From Pyrrhosoma nymphula (Eukaryota; Arthropoda; Insecta; Odonata; Coenagrionidae), in contig OY754332.1 of the NCBI GenBank assembly GCA_963573305.1, positions 49,141,559 to 49,205,558 of the forward strand: a stretch of 64,000 nucleotides of DNA. The letters run 5' to 3'. Position 1 is the first letter of the stretch. Every line of letters begins with the position of its first letter. This document shows positions 32,870-44,766 of the stretch, piece by piece. Both the position numbers and the translations under genes were made by a program. The notes below the pieces were generated by a model. That model worked only from the letters and a program-made list of their open reading frames with translations. It was not told the origin of the DNA and made no database searches.

Positions 32870-34415
32870 CAAACAAATAAATCTAACTAGAACTCCTCCC
32901 AATAAACTAATTCCAATAATAAAAAAATTAAAAAGAACACCTAAAAAATAAATTAAAGAAAAAATCCGCGATAACCCATGCCCCCCAAATTTAAGTAAAA
33001 CGCCAGCTAAAATTATAGAACCAGATACAGGTTCTCACTAGAACTCACTCAAGATTAGGCAGTGGGAAACAAAGTTATTCAATGGTTTATAAATAATGAC
33101 AAGCCGTCATTTCTTCCCTCTACAACTCTCGAAGGCAAAAAGGTGAAGGTGGGAGAAGTGACTCATTGGTGTTCGACGAGATACCACGGAGCAGTGTGCT
33201 AATTGGTCGAAGCACATCCAATTCTCATCACCTACACACCTCGCCACCTTCCACCGCACCACCCACCACCCCTTGCCCTCCACTCACGGCGGAGAGGCTT
33301 ATGCGCCGACTAATAGGATCTCGGATGTATCAGGAAGTAACGCCTTGGTGTTGTAACGCACGGCACAACGAAGATAATGAGGGGGAGTTGCAAGTGTTTC
33401 CCATGGTTTATTGGCGTGGAGGGATACCCGCGATACAAGCGAGTATATCTACATCTGAAACGCCGCACAAGTCAACAATAAAACTATTTTGACATGCGCT
33501 CCAATTTTTTCGTTCTCGAGTACTGTGAAGGGTTTTCATTCGAGCAGCGTGAAGTGGTGGCTGATTGAACCAGGGGTCAGGCGACACGCTGGATTTCGAA
33601 ATGAAATTTAGCCGTGACATGGAGCATCCACTCGTTAGTGGGATGCTTTCCGTAATCTCAACGCCACACTAATGCTCCTATTTTGTCACCTGACTGGCTA
33701 GCTATATTACCTCCATGCTGAATGAACGTGGTACTCCAAAACTGCATAATTATATGTTATCCAGTGCTCAACGCTGTACGATGGCTTCTATGGAAAGATG
33801 AAACTGCAGAAAGCGAGCATTTAACGAAGAGTAGAAACAAATACTTAACGTCTTACGTAAGACAGAGGGGGGGGGGGGCTTGGGAAAATCTTATATTGAC
33901 TTACATAGGGGGAGGGGGGGGTCAAAAATGGCATAAATCGTCTTACTTAATACTTGAGCGGCCCCCAATTGAGTGTCTTAGGGTCACACTCTGTGTTAGT
34001 GAAAGACGCAAATGGTGCGTGAAATTAAGTATATTTTGTCCTTGTTCGGCAGTATATCTCCATTATTTTATCGCTTCCATCAGTTCTACAGATAGAAATT
34101 GAGGTCAATACCCTTCGTGTCATACTGAAACTTGCCTGATTTGAATTGTTAAGGTCACTTAATTTAAGTTAACTTTAAGTTAAAAGGTCACTCCCGCTGA
34201 GTCATAACGCAGTCAGCGGCGGTGCACCGTGGATCGACCGGGGGCGCGCGCAGAGGAACTGTTCCCGCCATTCCCCCGCACCGCTGCCCCCGCGCATCCC
34301 CCCTGGCCCGCCTCACCGCCATTGCAACAGGTCCCGTCGACTCTCGGGGCGATGGGACACGCAACAAGTGTGCGAAAGCCTGAACAGTGGTCAGGAATCC
34401 ACGCCAACTTATAGT
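32870..34415. other. non-coding DNA with poly-G and GC patches
   Basis: 33855-33935 has two poly-G runs. 34210-34350 is a short GC-rich patch. Frames here are short and unconvincing. Confidence 0.45.
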
Positions 34416-34420
34416 ACTCA

Positions 34421-34490
34421 CAGGATTTATTGTTAGGTACAACCGGTTTCAAATGTTAGCCGTCATCATGAAGTACCTAATAAAATCCTG
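34421..34490 (-). ncRNA. hammerhead-like hairpin (Penelope-type end?)
   Basis: Arms CAGGATTTATTGTTAGGTAC (34421-34440) and GTACCTAATAAAATCCTG (34473-34490) form a long stem. Between them, on the minus strand, are GATGA, GAAA and self-complementary ACCGGT followed by T. The stem falls exactly where hammerhead stem I should be, directly after the UH cleavage position (T at 34441, G at 34440). The bases before GATGA do not read CUGANGA exactly and stem II is weak, so the core is degenerate or variant. Confidence 0.5.
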
Positions 34491-36086
34491 TGAATATTAT
34501 GCACTGACACAATCGTCATTCAATGTGAAATTTTACACCGTTGAAGCTGATTCCATCAATTTCGTCAAGAATCCAATTAAAATGACGAAATATTATCAAC
34601 TGATTCAATATGCAAATACAGAAGACCCCAGGATTATAGAAGATATGGGTTTACTTCATTGACGATCATATTTTGGATATTAGTACAAATCTGAAAGAAG
34701 ATAAGGGAAATAATTGCCTAGAGACATATAATTCACTTAGGCTGGACTAAGTGCGTCGAATATATACTTAAAGAGGTGTTTAGGTGTTATTCTTGAAGAG
34801 GTGTTTAAAACCTCGGACCATACGGTGAATAGTTCGGAAAACGGTCGTGATATCAGATATAAATTGATTATGATGAACCTGAGTGCATAGATGCCACAGG
34901 GGCTGGATACACTTATGTATTTCTTGCGGCCTTAAAGATAAATTGGCAGCTCTGATAGCAGCGAGAAATATTTTGCACTCCAGAACAAACAGCTTAAGGA
35001 GTTCTTCACTCATTCATTTGGCTGAATGAGGGAAGTTTTATCAAAGAAATTCATAACTCAAAGTTATTTGCATTAAACATCTAAGCCAATTTCTTAAAAT
35101 AGTGCACTGGTTATATGCTTCCTTTGAATTTTACAACAGTTGTTAATCCCAAAAGATGTTTTCTACGTGAGAATTTCCATAGACCTCCCATCGCGTAGGT
35201 GACCAATTTTGAGGAAAATATTGCGCGTGAAAAGCAATAATTGAACCTAATATATTTGAAGAGATTAGATATCCAGAGGGATGCGTGAATTGAGTGAAAT
35301 TGGGAAAAGATATTATAATTTTGCTTATGAAAAAAATGCATTGAAGAACTACTACCGGCGGCTAGGTGGCTTATTCCAAGGATAAAAGACACTATTATGA
35401 ATTCCAAGCACGCCGTTTTTCCAAAGATTACAAAATATTACGGGCTATCGAACAGTAACACGAATTTTGAACGTGATAAGCTGTGTATGGAAGAATTATA
35501 GCTTTAAAATGTAATCATTTCCACGCATGATTAATCGCGTCCAAACGCTACGGCAAGCCGCAATTTATGATCCTCACGTGCGAGCATTTTGAATGCAGCG
35601 AAGATTTTCACTGTATCTACTCGGCCGTAGCCCCCATCGATTGCAATGTACGCCTAAAGGAAACCAGACCATAGGAAAGTAGAATAGGTGCCTATGAAGT
35701 CGCCCCATGAATAAGTTGTATTACTGGGTAGCCTAGTTAGTTGGCATTACTGAAATGGCATGAATGAATTTATGGTGACAACAAGTAACGGCACGTCCAG
35801 CATTAGGAGAATGCGTAGGGTGCTAGTTATTCTGAGGGGCATATACGGACATCTGAAACCCGTTTTAACTAATGTATTATTAACTGCTCTCACTCAGTGA
35901 TCAATTCAAAGGATTATTTCTACGGTTACGGCAGACCTTACTTCTTACAAAGGCAATTGACAAATGCTATCCGTCATGGGCGGAGGGATTCCTTTCTCTG
36001 CTACATGAACAGTAACTACATGTAAGTACAGTAAGGTACATGAACTTTTCGACGATTTTTTATCCTGATATTCCTGCAACAGGTAA
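34491..36086. other. non-coding DNA
   Basis: Only short chance frames. No repeat or RNA gene recognised. Confidence 0.4.
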
Positions 36087-36094
36087 CTCACAAC

Positions 36095-36775
36095 CATAGG
36101 CGTGCGCACAGTGGGTGCCGCGGGACCCCCAAAAAATTTTGGAGGGGCACCAAACGTTGGATGGAACAGAAAACTTGGGGTAAAACGAGTTCTGCTGAAA
36201 AGAACTGGACAGCCAATCAATCTCAAATGTTTTAAAGATCTGATTATATTTTTTGATCTGTAATAAGATTGATCGAACTAACATTCCATGTGCTTTTCTT
36301 GAAATAGGGTACGGAGTCCGATTGTGGGCGCGAAAATGCGAGCAATACTATAGTATAAGTATATTATAAACATTATTCAGATAAAGCTGATTACGAAAAG
36401 TTTTTCGTATTTTTAATCGAATTTTCTTCCCTATAGTTACTCTGTTTTTATTGGATAAAAAGTAAATAACTGGCTAGTAAAGATATTTATGCAATTATTA
36501 TCAAGGCTTTATATTATTGCATTATTTTTACAGTATTTTCTTCTCTTATCCTATCTTATCCTAACAACGAAAATTAAAACAGAAATGTATTATATAGATT
36601 TTTAATTTTACACAAATATTGGGGCTTTCTAATTTTGTAGTGGGAGTTGCTTAATGGAACTGGCCTTCCTCCGAGCACTTGTGGTTAAGACTTATGGTTA
36701 CGGTCATGAGCAAGGGCAAAAGGCGGCATTTTTATCGTTGGCACCCCCAATAGCAAAATCCTGCACACGTCTATG
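36095..36775. mobile_element. hAT-like non-autonomous element, 681 bp
   Basis: Left end CATAGGCGTGCGCA and right end TGCACACGTCTATG are inverted repeats (12 of 14). Immediately inside lie GTGGGTGCC and GGCACCCCC. The 8 bp outside are CTCACAAC and CCGACAAC (6 of 8 equal), suggestive of a decayed 8-bp target duplication. The interior is AT-rich and non-coding. Superfamily by inference. Confidence 0.6.
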
Positions 36776-36800
36776 CCGACAACCAAGTCCACCTACTACC

Positions 36801-37414
36801 TAGTAATGGAAAAATCGATTTCAATTAAAATCGAAAATCGAGTTTTAATAGTCAAAGATCGAGGAAATCGAGATCGAACCATGATCTACGAGTTTCGATC
36901 CAAACTCGATTTTTCAACTTCGATCTTGACCATTTCGTACCGTTTCACGATCAGAGTGCTGAGTGAAACGTCATAACGTCATCCGTCCCATGTGAAAGAC
37001 TTTTCTGTAAGGCCGGTAAAATTGGAAAGGCACGCCCTAGATTATCAGGAAAGCATCTCAATCAGTTGATCTTTCTTAAAAATTTTAGTGAAGCCAAATG
37101 GTTCCAAGCGGTGATCCCCAAACTTTAATGTGCGTGCATTTGTAAATTTTGACTAAAATAATTCAAGAATGTATTCTAAGTACATTTTTAGGGATTTTTT
37201 ATACTTTTCAAATATGTATTATGAGCGTTTTTCGAATGAATAATAAACATGCTTTTGTACCAACTGTATTTTTTTCAAAAAAGAACAGTCGATTTTTTCG
37301 ATTAATCGATCTATTGGTTCAAATTTCGATTTTTGTTGAAAAGTCGAGCTTTTCATTTTGATTAAAAATCGATTACTCGAAAAATCGATTTTGACCGCCA
37401 TTTTTCCATCACTA
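36801..37414. mobile_element. hAT-type MITE with perfect 8-bp target duplication
   Basis: CTACTACC occurs directly before (36793-36800) and after (37415-37422) a 614-bp element whose ends are TAGTAATGGAAAAAT and the inverted ATTTTTCCATCACTA. The interior is studded with AATCGATT-type subterminal motifs (e.g. AAATCGATT, GATTAATCGAT, AAAAATCGAT), typical of hAT ends. No transposase. The duplicated target lies in a LINE tail. Confidence 0.9.
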
Positions 37415-37478
37415 CTACTACCCTGTGAGCCGCCTCAGAGGTGTGTGGCAAGGGATGCTAGGACACCAGCCATGGAAG
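37415..37478 (-). mobile_element. LINE 3' terminus, host of the hAT MITE
   Basis: GAGCCGCCTCAGAGGTGTGTGGC and GCTAGGACACCAGCC are the reverse complement of the 2.2-kb LINE's stem-loop and 3' UTR. The tail beyond it is split by the MITE at 36801-37414. Confidence 0.8.
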
Positions 37479-38060
37479 GGGTGGGAATTTGGAAAATAAA
37501 GGGGTAGAGGGCAGAGATGAGTAGTGTGCTAACGATGGGACTAATTTTAGTGTCTGTTTTTATTATAATCACTATTGGTGCGTGGAAATAAGGAAAGTAA
37601 CTATTCTAATACCTCCTATAGTACTGAAATACTAGAAATATAACCCTTGCGTATACCCTGCGAGTCTCCAAACATTCCCAATCTAATCCTACCGTCAGCT
37701 GTTTGACGCACACTGTTCGCTAGTAGTAGTTCTTAATGCATCATGCGGCTTTCCTTTGAATTTTATTAACATCGTCAATAAAATCTGTGCATGGTCAAAA
37801 ATGTTCGGTGTGTATTCGACATGTGTCCCAACTAGAGCAAAGTAGCATCTATCTCTCACCTTTTAATCGGAGAACCATTCCACCATTCACTTGAAAAATC
37901 CGAATTTCATTAGTGCAGCGCCACATATGTTTTGTACATGTTTCCCGCATGTGGGTATCCAAAGAGGCTTCACCGAACTCGGGACCAAGCCAGGTCCGTA
38001 TTCACCGAGCCACCAGTCATAATGAAGAATAAAACGTGAAAGTTTCCACAAAAATTAAAT
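37479..38060. other. non-coding DNA
   Basis: Nothing firmly recognised. May include decayed parts of the Penelope-type element whose motif follows. Confidence 0.35.
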
Positions 38061-38068
38061 TTATACCT

Positions 38069-38105
38069 CCGACTCGGGTTTCAATGTTGATAAATCATCT
38101 TCAGG
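38069..38105 (-). ncRNA. degenerate hammerhead-like motif
   Basis: Minus strand reads CCTGAAGATGATTTATC, then AACATTGAAACCCGAGTC. CTGAAGA fits the CUGANGA box, GAAA follows, then ACCCGAGT, one change from a self-complementary stem III, then C at the cleavage position. Stem II pairing is poor. It looks like a decayed relative of the motif at 44.6 kb. Confidence 0.4.
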
Positions 38106-38394
38106 TTTTTACGGGTCCTCAGTTTTGCTATATCCTCCAAAAACTCCTGGAACATTGTAAAATCCATTTTGTAGAGCTTTGTTGACTCCCTCCTTGCCGA
38201 TGCGGTGGCTTAACAAGACACGTAGTCGATGTTAGTGTGCATAACCGTCGCTAGGAACGTCTACTACACACTTCGAAGAGATCGATGCAAAAATGAGTTT
38301 TAGAGACGGCCGTATCGAGAGGAAAAGCGAAAGTTAGGGAAACTCCCCCGGGGAGCAACACTTGAGACTGTAAATATTGTGCCGTGAGTGAGGG

Positions 38395-38730
38395 GTCCTG
38401 CATCTACATTTGGTCCGGAAGAGCGTCACAAGGGGGTTGGCGGGCGGGGTGTTGAGTAAACAGACAAGGAAATGCGTGCGAAAGAGAGATGAAGGGGGAT
38501 GAAGGTGTGAAATGGGAAGACGGCGGGGGGGTTGACGGTACCAGGGACAATGGCAGCGAAAAGGGCACACGGCTGACCGGCAACTGTGCGAGTGGTGTAC
38601 GCAGGGCGTGGGCCGCCGTCCACGGGCCGCGCGACATAGCGTCGCGGCGGGAAGGCGCTCCTCGGGCGGGAATATGCCTCCGTAATCTCTCCCACCGATG
38701 GGCAGACAAGTGAATCCGAGGCACAGCCAT
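38395..38730. other. GC-rich patch
   Basis: Around 330 bp of raised GC and CpG with overlapping frames on both strands. No exon with start and donor is evident, so I call no gene. Confidence 0.4.
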
Positions 38731-38873
38731 TCCAATTTCCCTCCGGATCATTCTCGATGAGTGAGTGCTCAATGATAATAACATTTTATTTGTTATTAAA
38801 ATGGTACAAAACCACAGTAAACACCTTCGAGAAAAACATATTTAATAGAAATATAGATCATGGTAGTACATTG

Positions 38874-39086
38874 CAGGTATAGCGAAACTTGGTGGCACTC
38901 AACAGCGGAGAATTAGAGGACACTGACGGTAAACCAAGCGTTGATGAATGGTCAAAGTTATAGAAGGACTACCGCAGGGTCCTCTGGAAAAAGGCTCGGC
39001 CGCTTCATCCCACATCTCATGTATGTTTTCCTCACCTTTGCGTCATGATCTTCACAAGCGAGTGCCACCAAGTTTCGCCACACCTA
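38874..39086. mobile_element. 213-bp MITE with ~25-bp terminal inverted repeats
   Basis: The left end CAGGTATAGCGAAACTTGGT continues GGCACTC. The right end is its inverse, GAGTGCC then ACCAAGTTTCGCCACACCTA, three mismatches. Outside are TACATTG (38867-38873) and TACATTT (39087-39093), a likely 7-bp target duplication with one mismatch. No coding capacity; superfamily unknown. Confidence 0.75.
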
Positions 39087-39391
39087 TACATTTAAACAGG
39101 TCATATTGCGGGGTAAAAATTTAAGAATAATACATCAGTTTAAAATTGATGTGGAAATACAATATTACAGTGAATTACACATTTACACGTTATCACATAT
39201 TAAAATTCTTCCACTGATTAGTACGCTTCGCAGAGTAATATCTCCTTAACTTTTCTTTTGAAAATATTTATTGACGTTATGCCCTTAATATTATTAGGTA
39301 TCTTGTTGTACATAATGGAGATGGGTTTTCAGGGACCCCTCAAGCTGCAGCTAAAGGAACTTGTTTTTAGCTTAATATTGGCCACTTCCCC

Positions 39392-39447
39392 CCTGTCACA
39401 CACCCCTGAGGTGGCTTGCAGGGTATTTTGTAGATGTAGATGTAGAT
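39392..39447 (+). mobile_element. LINE 3' terminus
   Basis: CACACACCCCTGAGGTGGCT stem-loop followed by GGGTATT and a clean TGTAGA hexamer tail (39428-39447). Upstream sequence shows no open LINE frame, so the copy is very short or its body belongs to a diverged subfamily. Confidence 0.75.
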
Positions 39448-41680
39448 TGGCTGCTGTTCGTTTGTTACTGGCTATGCAATTCACTATTTAGTGGGGAAAG
39501 GCTCGGGTTTAATTTGGAATGATTAACACAACATAGAATATATACAGATGGCACTGTAAGACTTTTCATTTCAATAAAAATAGGTTTGACAGGGGTTCGG
39601 AGAGAAACACTCTTTATAGTAATCTAATTAAATGTGCGAATTCACTGCTTTATAATCCGGAGAACAAATTAAGATAGGGAAAACAGATGGAAGCATTTGC
39701 ACGACCCTATATTTAAACTCTTCCTCGAATACGGATTAACGAAACGGACAGTAAGGAAAAAGTGAATACAAAGTAAAATAATATCTAGTGACGGTGAAAA
39801 ATTTAATTCGCAAGGGAACAGGTATTAAAAACATTATAAAAATATACGTATTAAAAAGTACGTTTGGCTCCGTACCCAGACATTTGTAGAAAATCTCTGA
39901 CTTAATATAGGGGATAGAAGTGATGCGTCACAAAGATCCAAGCTAAGAGGATAGAATGTAACATATGACTCTGCCAGATTTGTTTTCAAATATTGAGAGG
40001 TCATCAAAGAGATGAAGTTTAAGTAGATTAAGATGAATAAGGATTAAGTTACATTTAGGTTAACAAAAATAAGCTAAGACGGATTACCTGATTTATTTCC
40101 CTAGAAACTCTACCTAGCAATTAAGCTAATTACTACGGTAGGTCGTCCAACCAGTTTTTTTGGAAAACATTTATACACGTTGAAGCAGGTTCTTTTCATA
40201 AAGAGTAAAATTAACAAGCTTGAGTCAAGAAGGGACTTGGAGCTAAATTCTACCGAAGTATTAAAATAGAGTAATCTCTTTAGGAAGCTCAGCCGTCAGG
40301 AAAATTGGCTCGGAGAAGTGGCATTTTTCACATTTCTTCGCGGTCAGACGGATCTTTTCGACGAAGAACAAAAGGAAGAGAATGATAAAGAGAAACTGCC
40401 TTGAAGGCCAATTAACTAATTGCTCTGTTTACCATCCTCCGCAACAGTCCGCTTGGATTGCTTAAATTTTCCTACGCCGTGCAAGAACATAATGGTGAAA
40501 TCGGAAATAATATTACACCCTCTCAGAAATCAAAATTAGTTAAGTGGACGAGAAAGCTAGTTGTAGTTGGATAGGTCTCCTAAAGAGAACTATTAGTGAA
40601 GAGCAAAAAGAAATTTTGAGTTATTTTTATCGGTAAACTAAGGAGTTAAGGTATTTTCTTACAATCGTCAAGTATGAATGCCTTTATTTCATTGATCTGT
40701 TAAGATACCTCCTGCAGGAAGGCCAATTTCTGGACACCTTACTCGAGTCAAATCTATTACTACCCCCATTATGTCCTTCCTGACCTCCAAATGTTATAAG
40801 AAGTCCTTATCCAAGTGACCTTAACTAATATTAGTATAACATTCTCTCACAACGAAGGAATTCACGAAGTTATTCGTATCGAACAACGTCCAAGGCTGCG
40901 TGCAACACTACGCGGGGATAGATTTGGTGACTTAAAGTTTAAAATTATGATGATATATCAATGCCATTAAAATAGGCGTTTTGTTGATCGTATAATAGGT
41001 TTTACTTTTCCGCATCATCAGGCATTTTAAGTTAAAAATTCCGTCTCCTTGTTTATCACATTTTAACATCAATACGCAGCGCCTGTACTCTCAATTTCAG
41101 TAAATACACGTGGTGATATCCAAATACCAAGGCAAATCGCTACTTTTCCCCATTTCATTGGCATTTTAAGAAAACATAACTTTCCGGTAAGCGAAAAAGT
41201 CTTTTTTTTTCAATATCGCCCTCGAGGAGTGCTCTCTCCTTAGTGTGCCTGTATAGGGGTCGTATTTCACTCCTCTGTCTTCCACCGCGCAGGGGGCCAT
41301 GATTGCCGCCCAATATTTGAAGGAGGACTTGAAATACAGCGGCAAGTAAGGCCGTAGACTCAGAGGATCCAGGCCACGTATTTCATATTGGCTAACAAAC
41401 TACACAAGGATGAGAAAAAAAATACAAGTGGTAACATCTACCGTGAATCTGTTCAATCCGCAACCACTATGAATATAAAGGTCGCTTAACCTGGTAGTTT
41501 GACTATTTTTACACCTGATAAGTATATAATTGTGATCCCTTGCGAGATTTTTTAAATAATCGCCTCTAGTCTCACACATCATATCTAGTCATCTCGTTTA
41601 AGTAATTAACAGCTCGTATATACAATAAAATTCCATTTATTTTGTATATCCAATTCTTCTTCTTGGAGGCAGCTGAAGAA
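39448..41680. other. AT-rich non-coding DNA
   Basis: Over 2 kb without any frame, RNA gene or repeat that I recognise. Confidence 0.45.
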
Positions 41681-41681
41681 T

Positions 41682-41777
41682 GACAGAACAGAAAAAGGCC
41701 AACAACAGTACAGTAAACTAAGAAACGAAATCAGCAGAGAAATGAAAAGAGCAAGAAGTCAAAGCTATGAAGAACAT
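41682..41777 (+). mobile_element. short LINE ORF2 fragment
   Basis: Thirty-two codons read DRTEKGQQQYSKLRNEISRE then MKRARSQSYEEH, the basic linker between endonuclease and reverse transcriptase seen in APE-type insect LINEs. It is comparable to the RESKRAKDWIEICCEEI region in the 45-48 kb LINE. Confidence 0.55.
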
Positions 41778-44513
41778 AATTTTCTGGACTTCCTACTTGT
41801 AAGTTCAGACACAAATAATATTTCGTATCGTAAAAAGTGGACCATGGAACACATGAGTCAATGGAACGTAATTACAGTAATAGTTTAATTAGTCTAATCA
41901 CAGAGATTTGAAATTGTGTACCATTCTATAACACGCTGGTCCAAACAAACTCACTCACAACTACGGGCAATAAATCTCACTCCATTCTTGATAAAGTAAC
42001 ATATGTAACTTATGCATCCTGCACATACGGTTTCTATGTAAAAATATGAAGATTTATGCTTGCAATAGAGCAATTCTCTAAGGTAGCAACGCATGCTCAT
42101 GGAAAACAAATAGGCGGCACATTTTAAGGCTAGAGGCTCATTATGGCTATTGTGGAACACCCTCCCCTACTTAAACCGTGGTCGCAGGATCCATGTATTT
42201 CTGAGGATGTTACCCGAATGGTTATATTGATTTATGAACGAAGAACTCAACGGAAAGCACATAGGTACCATTCTATCGAGGAAAGTTTACTTTATCAAGC
42301 TCATCGGGACACCAAACGGATTAGGCCACTGTAGGAACACGAGCACTATTTCCAGTAACAGAGAATCCCCGCACCAACAGAATATTATCTGCAACTCATG
42401 CCGACGCTCGAAGTAGAACAATACCTTGGTGATGAGGATATATAGCTATTTGAAACGTGTGATCATCTCTATCACCTAACCGTTCATCGATGCGGTTCAA
42501 AAATAAACAAGAGAGTAAGAGAGAGAGGGTAACTGAATAAAATCGAATAGCCGCGTTCGCGTAGCACGGATCTCATGTCAATACGAACGCGATGATTCAA
42601 CGTGCGAAAGGAAGTGGAATGCCGCTCTCACATCTCGCGTAGCGCGGCGTCATCCGGGCCACGAGGACGCTCCACAATGGCTGGGCGGTATTTGAATCCC
42701 AATATCAATATCCAATACCTTTTTTTAGTTGTATTTTGGATTTGAATTGGAGTTGAGCCGCGCCACCACTTGGCGGTGCCACTTAACAATATTCGTTTGT
42801 CATTCGTTTTCGTATATGAGTGAGTGTGGGTTTTGAGAATGAGCAGCGTACCCGTGAACGCGGCGCAGCGAGGATCGACCTCGGACGTGACCCTAGTCCA
42901 TGAATATACATCATCTAGGCGAATAAAAATCGTATTCAAATTTTGCAAATCGAAAATTGAACGGAAAGAATTGTACTTTTCGAATACACAATTGATTTTT
43001 GTTGTCCGATTTATCTGCCAACACCTGCGATCGCCAAAAACACCTTAAAACAGCTATTTTTGCACTTTGGGGTTAGAATATTTCAAAATCCTGACGTGGA
43101 GCAATTCTGTGGCCATATTTGGATTTAGCGTACCAAATTGCTTTCGGAAGTGTATGTTAGAGCCCATTTGGAAAATTATTGTAAACCTGTGTAATCAAGG
43201 GAATGATCAAAGTGATACTAAAAAAATGATGATGTTGATGATGATGAGAAACATTGAACAAATATGGTGACGGAGAAAAAATAAAACGTCCTTACAGATC
43301 CCATAATAATAAATATATCAATAGGTACTGCGGACGCCAGGTGGACAAGGGAGCATCTTTGTAAGGCGTTATATTGCCTCGACACCGAAATATGATAAAA
43401 ATATAAGGTGCCACGCTGATTATCCCTAAAAGTATTTTTAATGCTGCGATGAAATACGTGACAAAATATACGGCCTAAAAAGCAATACATCATCGGTGAC
43501 CATTACGAGCACCCAGATGTTATTATTTTCAGATCAGAAGCATCAAATAGCACCAAATTACCCGCAGCATGAAATATTTTCACCGTTGATTCACTGATAC
43601 GTTTACCACCCGTTTGTTTCGTCATATTAAAGATTCCTCAAACATCCAGGCAACCTTAAGGTTTGAAATGAAGTCTTTCAGTAAATATCTTTTTATCATT
43701 TTTCATTTGGCTTTCAATGAACGTATAAACAGTCCAAAACGGTTTCAAAAGTTGAAGGACCACATTTTAAGCAGAGATCCTCATGATTTTGAAGGGCTGT
43801 GGGCACTTGATTACGGAAACCACTACAATATTCTACTTTGATTTCGATAATGGATGTGGTGGGAAAATACTGACAAATCATTTTAAAGAGCAAGGGCCCA
43901 CATTCACGGTGAGCGGTACCTTTGCTTTGAATTTATCTCGTGTTCGTGAGAGCGTATCCCGTTACATTACTGCTTCCCCATTCAAACGTTTGTATTCATC
44001 AGGCCTTTAATTAAACCCTTCGCACAGCAAAGAAAACCTTTTGCGGTAACATTTGCCTCAGTACCGTACCGTCAAAAGCAAGCTGAGTGATCTATGGGCG
44101 TTCGTCGCGCACCTCTTCAAATCTTAAAGTACGATTTCAGACATCAAATATCGACGAAGAGCAAGGAACGCACACCAAAGCGTGAGCAACAGGTTGGGAG
44201 TTCATGTTTTGAAAGGAAGCTTTGCAGAGGTCGGCATTATATGCTTTTGCGGAAGACGACGGAAGGGGTGAGGACAATAGGCCCGCCTTTAGACTCCCGA
44301 AGAGATTACTAACGCTCGGTAACATAAAAGCACATGTGTTCTACCCAGATTTCACTAGAGGATTGGTTCTAGCACGAATGAAATTAAACATTTGCTAGCT
44401 CCAAGGCACATGATTAACGCAAAGCCCAAAGTAAGGCACATCATTTTCTGTAATCAAATTATGACTTGAGAAAAGAACATTTTTCTCTATCCACTCCTAA
44501 AAAACCCTTTAAA
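41778..44513. other. non-coding DNA
   Basis: A small GC-rich patch lies at 42550-42680. Frames at 42143-42334 and 43614-44010 match nothing I know. No element ends found. Confidence 0.4.
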
Positions 44514-44766
44514 TTCATCCAATATTGATTGGAATGAGAATACTTGGTTGTTCCACATAAAAAATTTTATTTCACAACACGACCTAGGTTTCGACGATAA
44601 AACGTCATCTTCAGGAAGACCTGAAGATGACGTTTTATCGTCGAAACCTAGGTCGTGTTGTGAAATAAACATTTTTATGTGGAACAACCAAGTATTCTCA
44701 TTCCAATCATGAATTCAAGGTTCTATAAAGTTACGGCTGATACCATCAGTTCATCCAATATTGATT
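44514..44766. mobile_element. foldback insertion flanked by a 17-bp direct repeat
   Basis: TTCATCCAATATTGATT is present at 44514-44530 and 44750-44766. Between them is the giant palindrome plus about 41 bp of single-copy sequence (44709-44749). The direct repeat looks like a target-site duplication around one insertion made of two inverted ends of the same retroelement. Penelope-like elements are the best guess because of the hammerhead-type core (inference). Confidence 0.7.
44527..44708. repeat. near-perfect palindrome, 89-bp arms, 4-bp spacer, with hammerhead core
   Basis: Left arm 44527-44615 and right arm 44620-44708 are reverse complements with about two mismatches; the spacer is AAGA. 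The right arm (plus strand) and left arm (minus strand) each carry CTGAAGA, a stem GACG/CGTC, GAAA, a self-complementary ACCTAGGT and then C. This matches the minimal type I hammerhead order (CUGANGA, stem II, GAAA, tiny stem III, UH). The usual stem I partner is replaced by the inverted arm, so self-cleavage of this copy is doubtful. Confidence 0.85.

Noticed and set aside
44514..44766. Bacterial-type rho-independent terminator
   Set aside because: Arm length, missing T-run and eukaryotic context do not fit.
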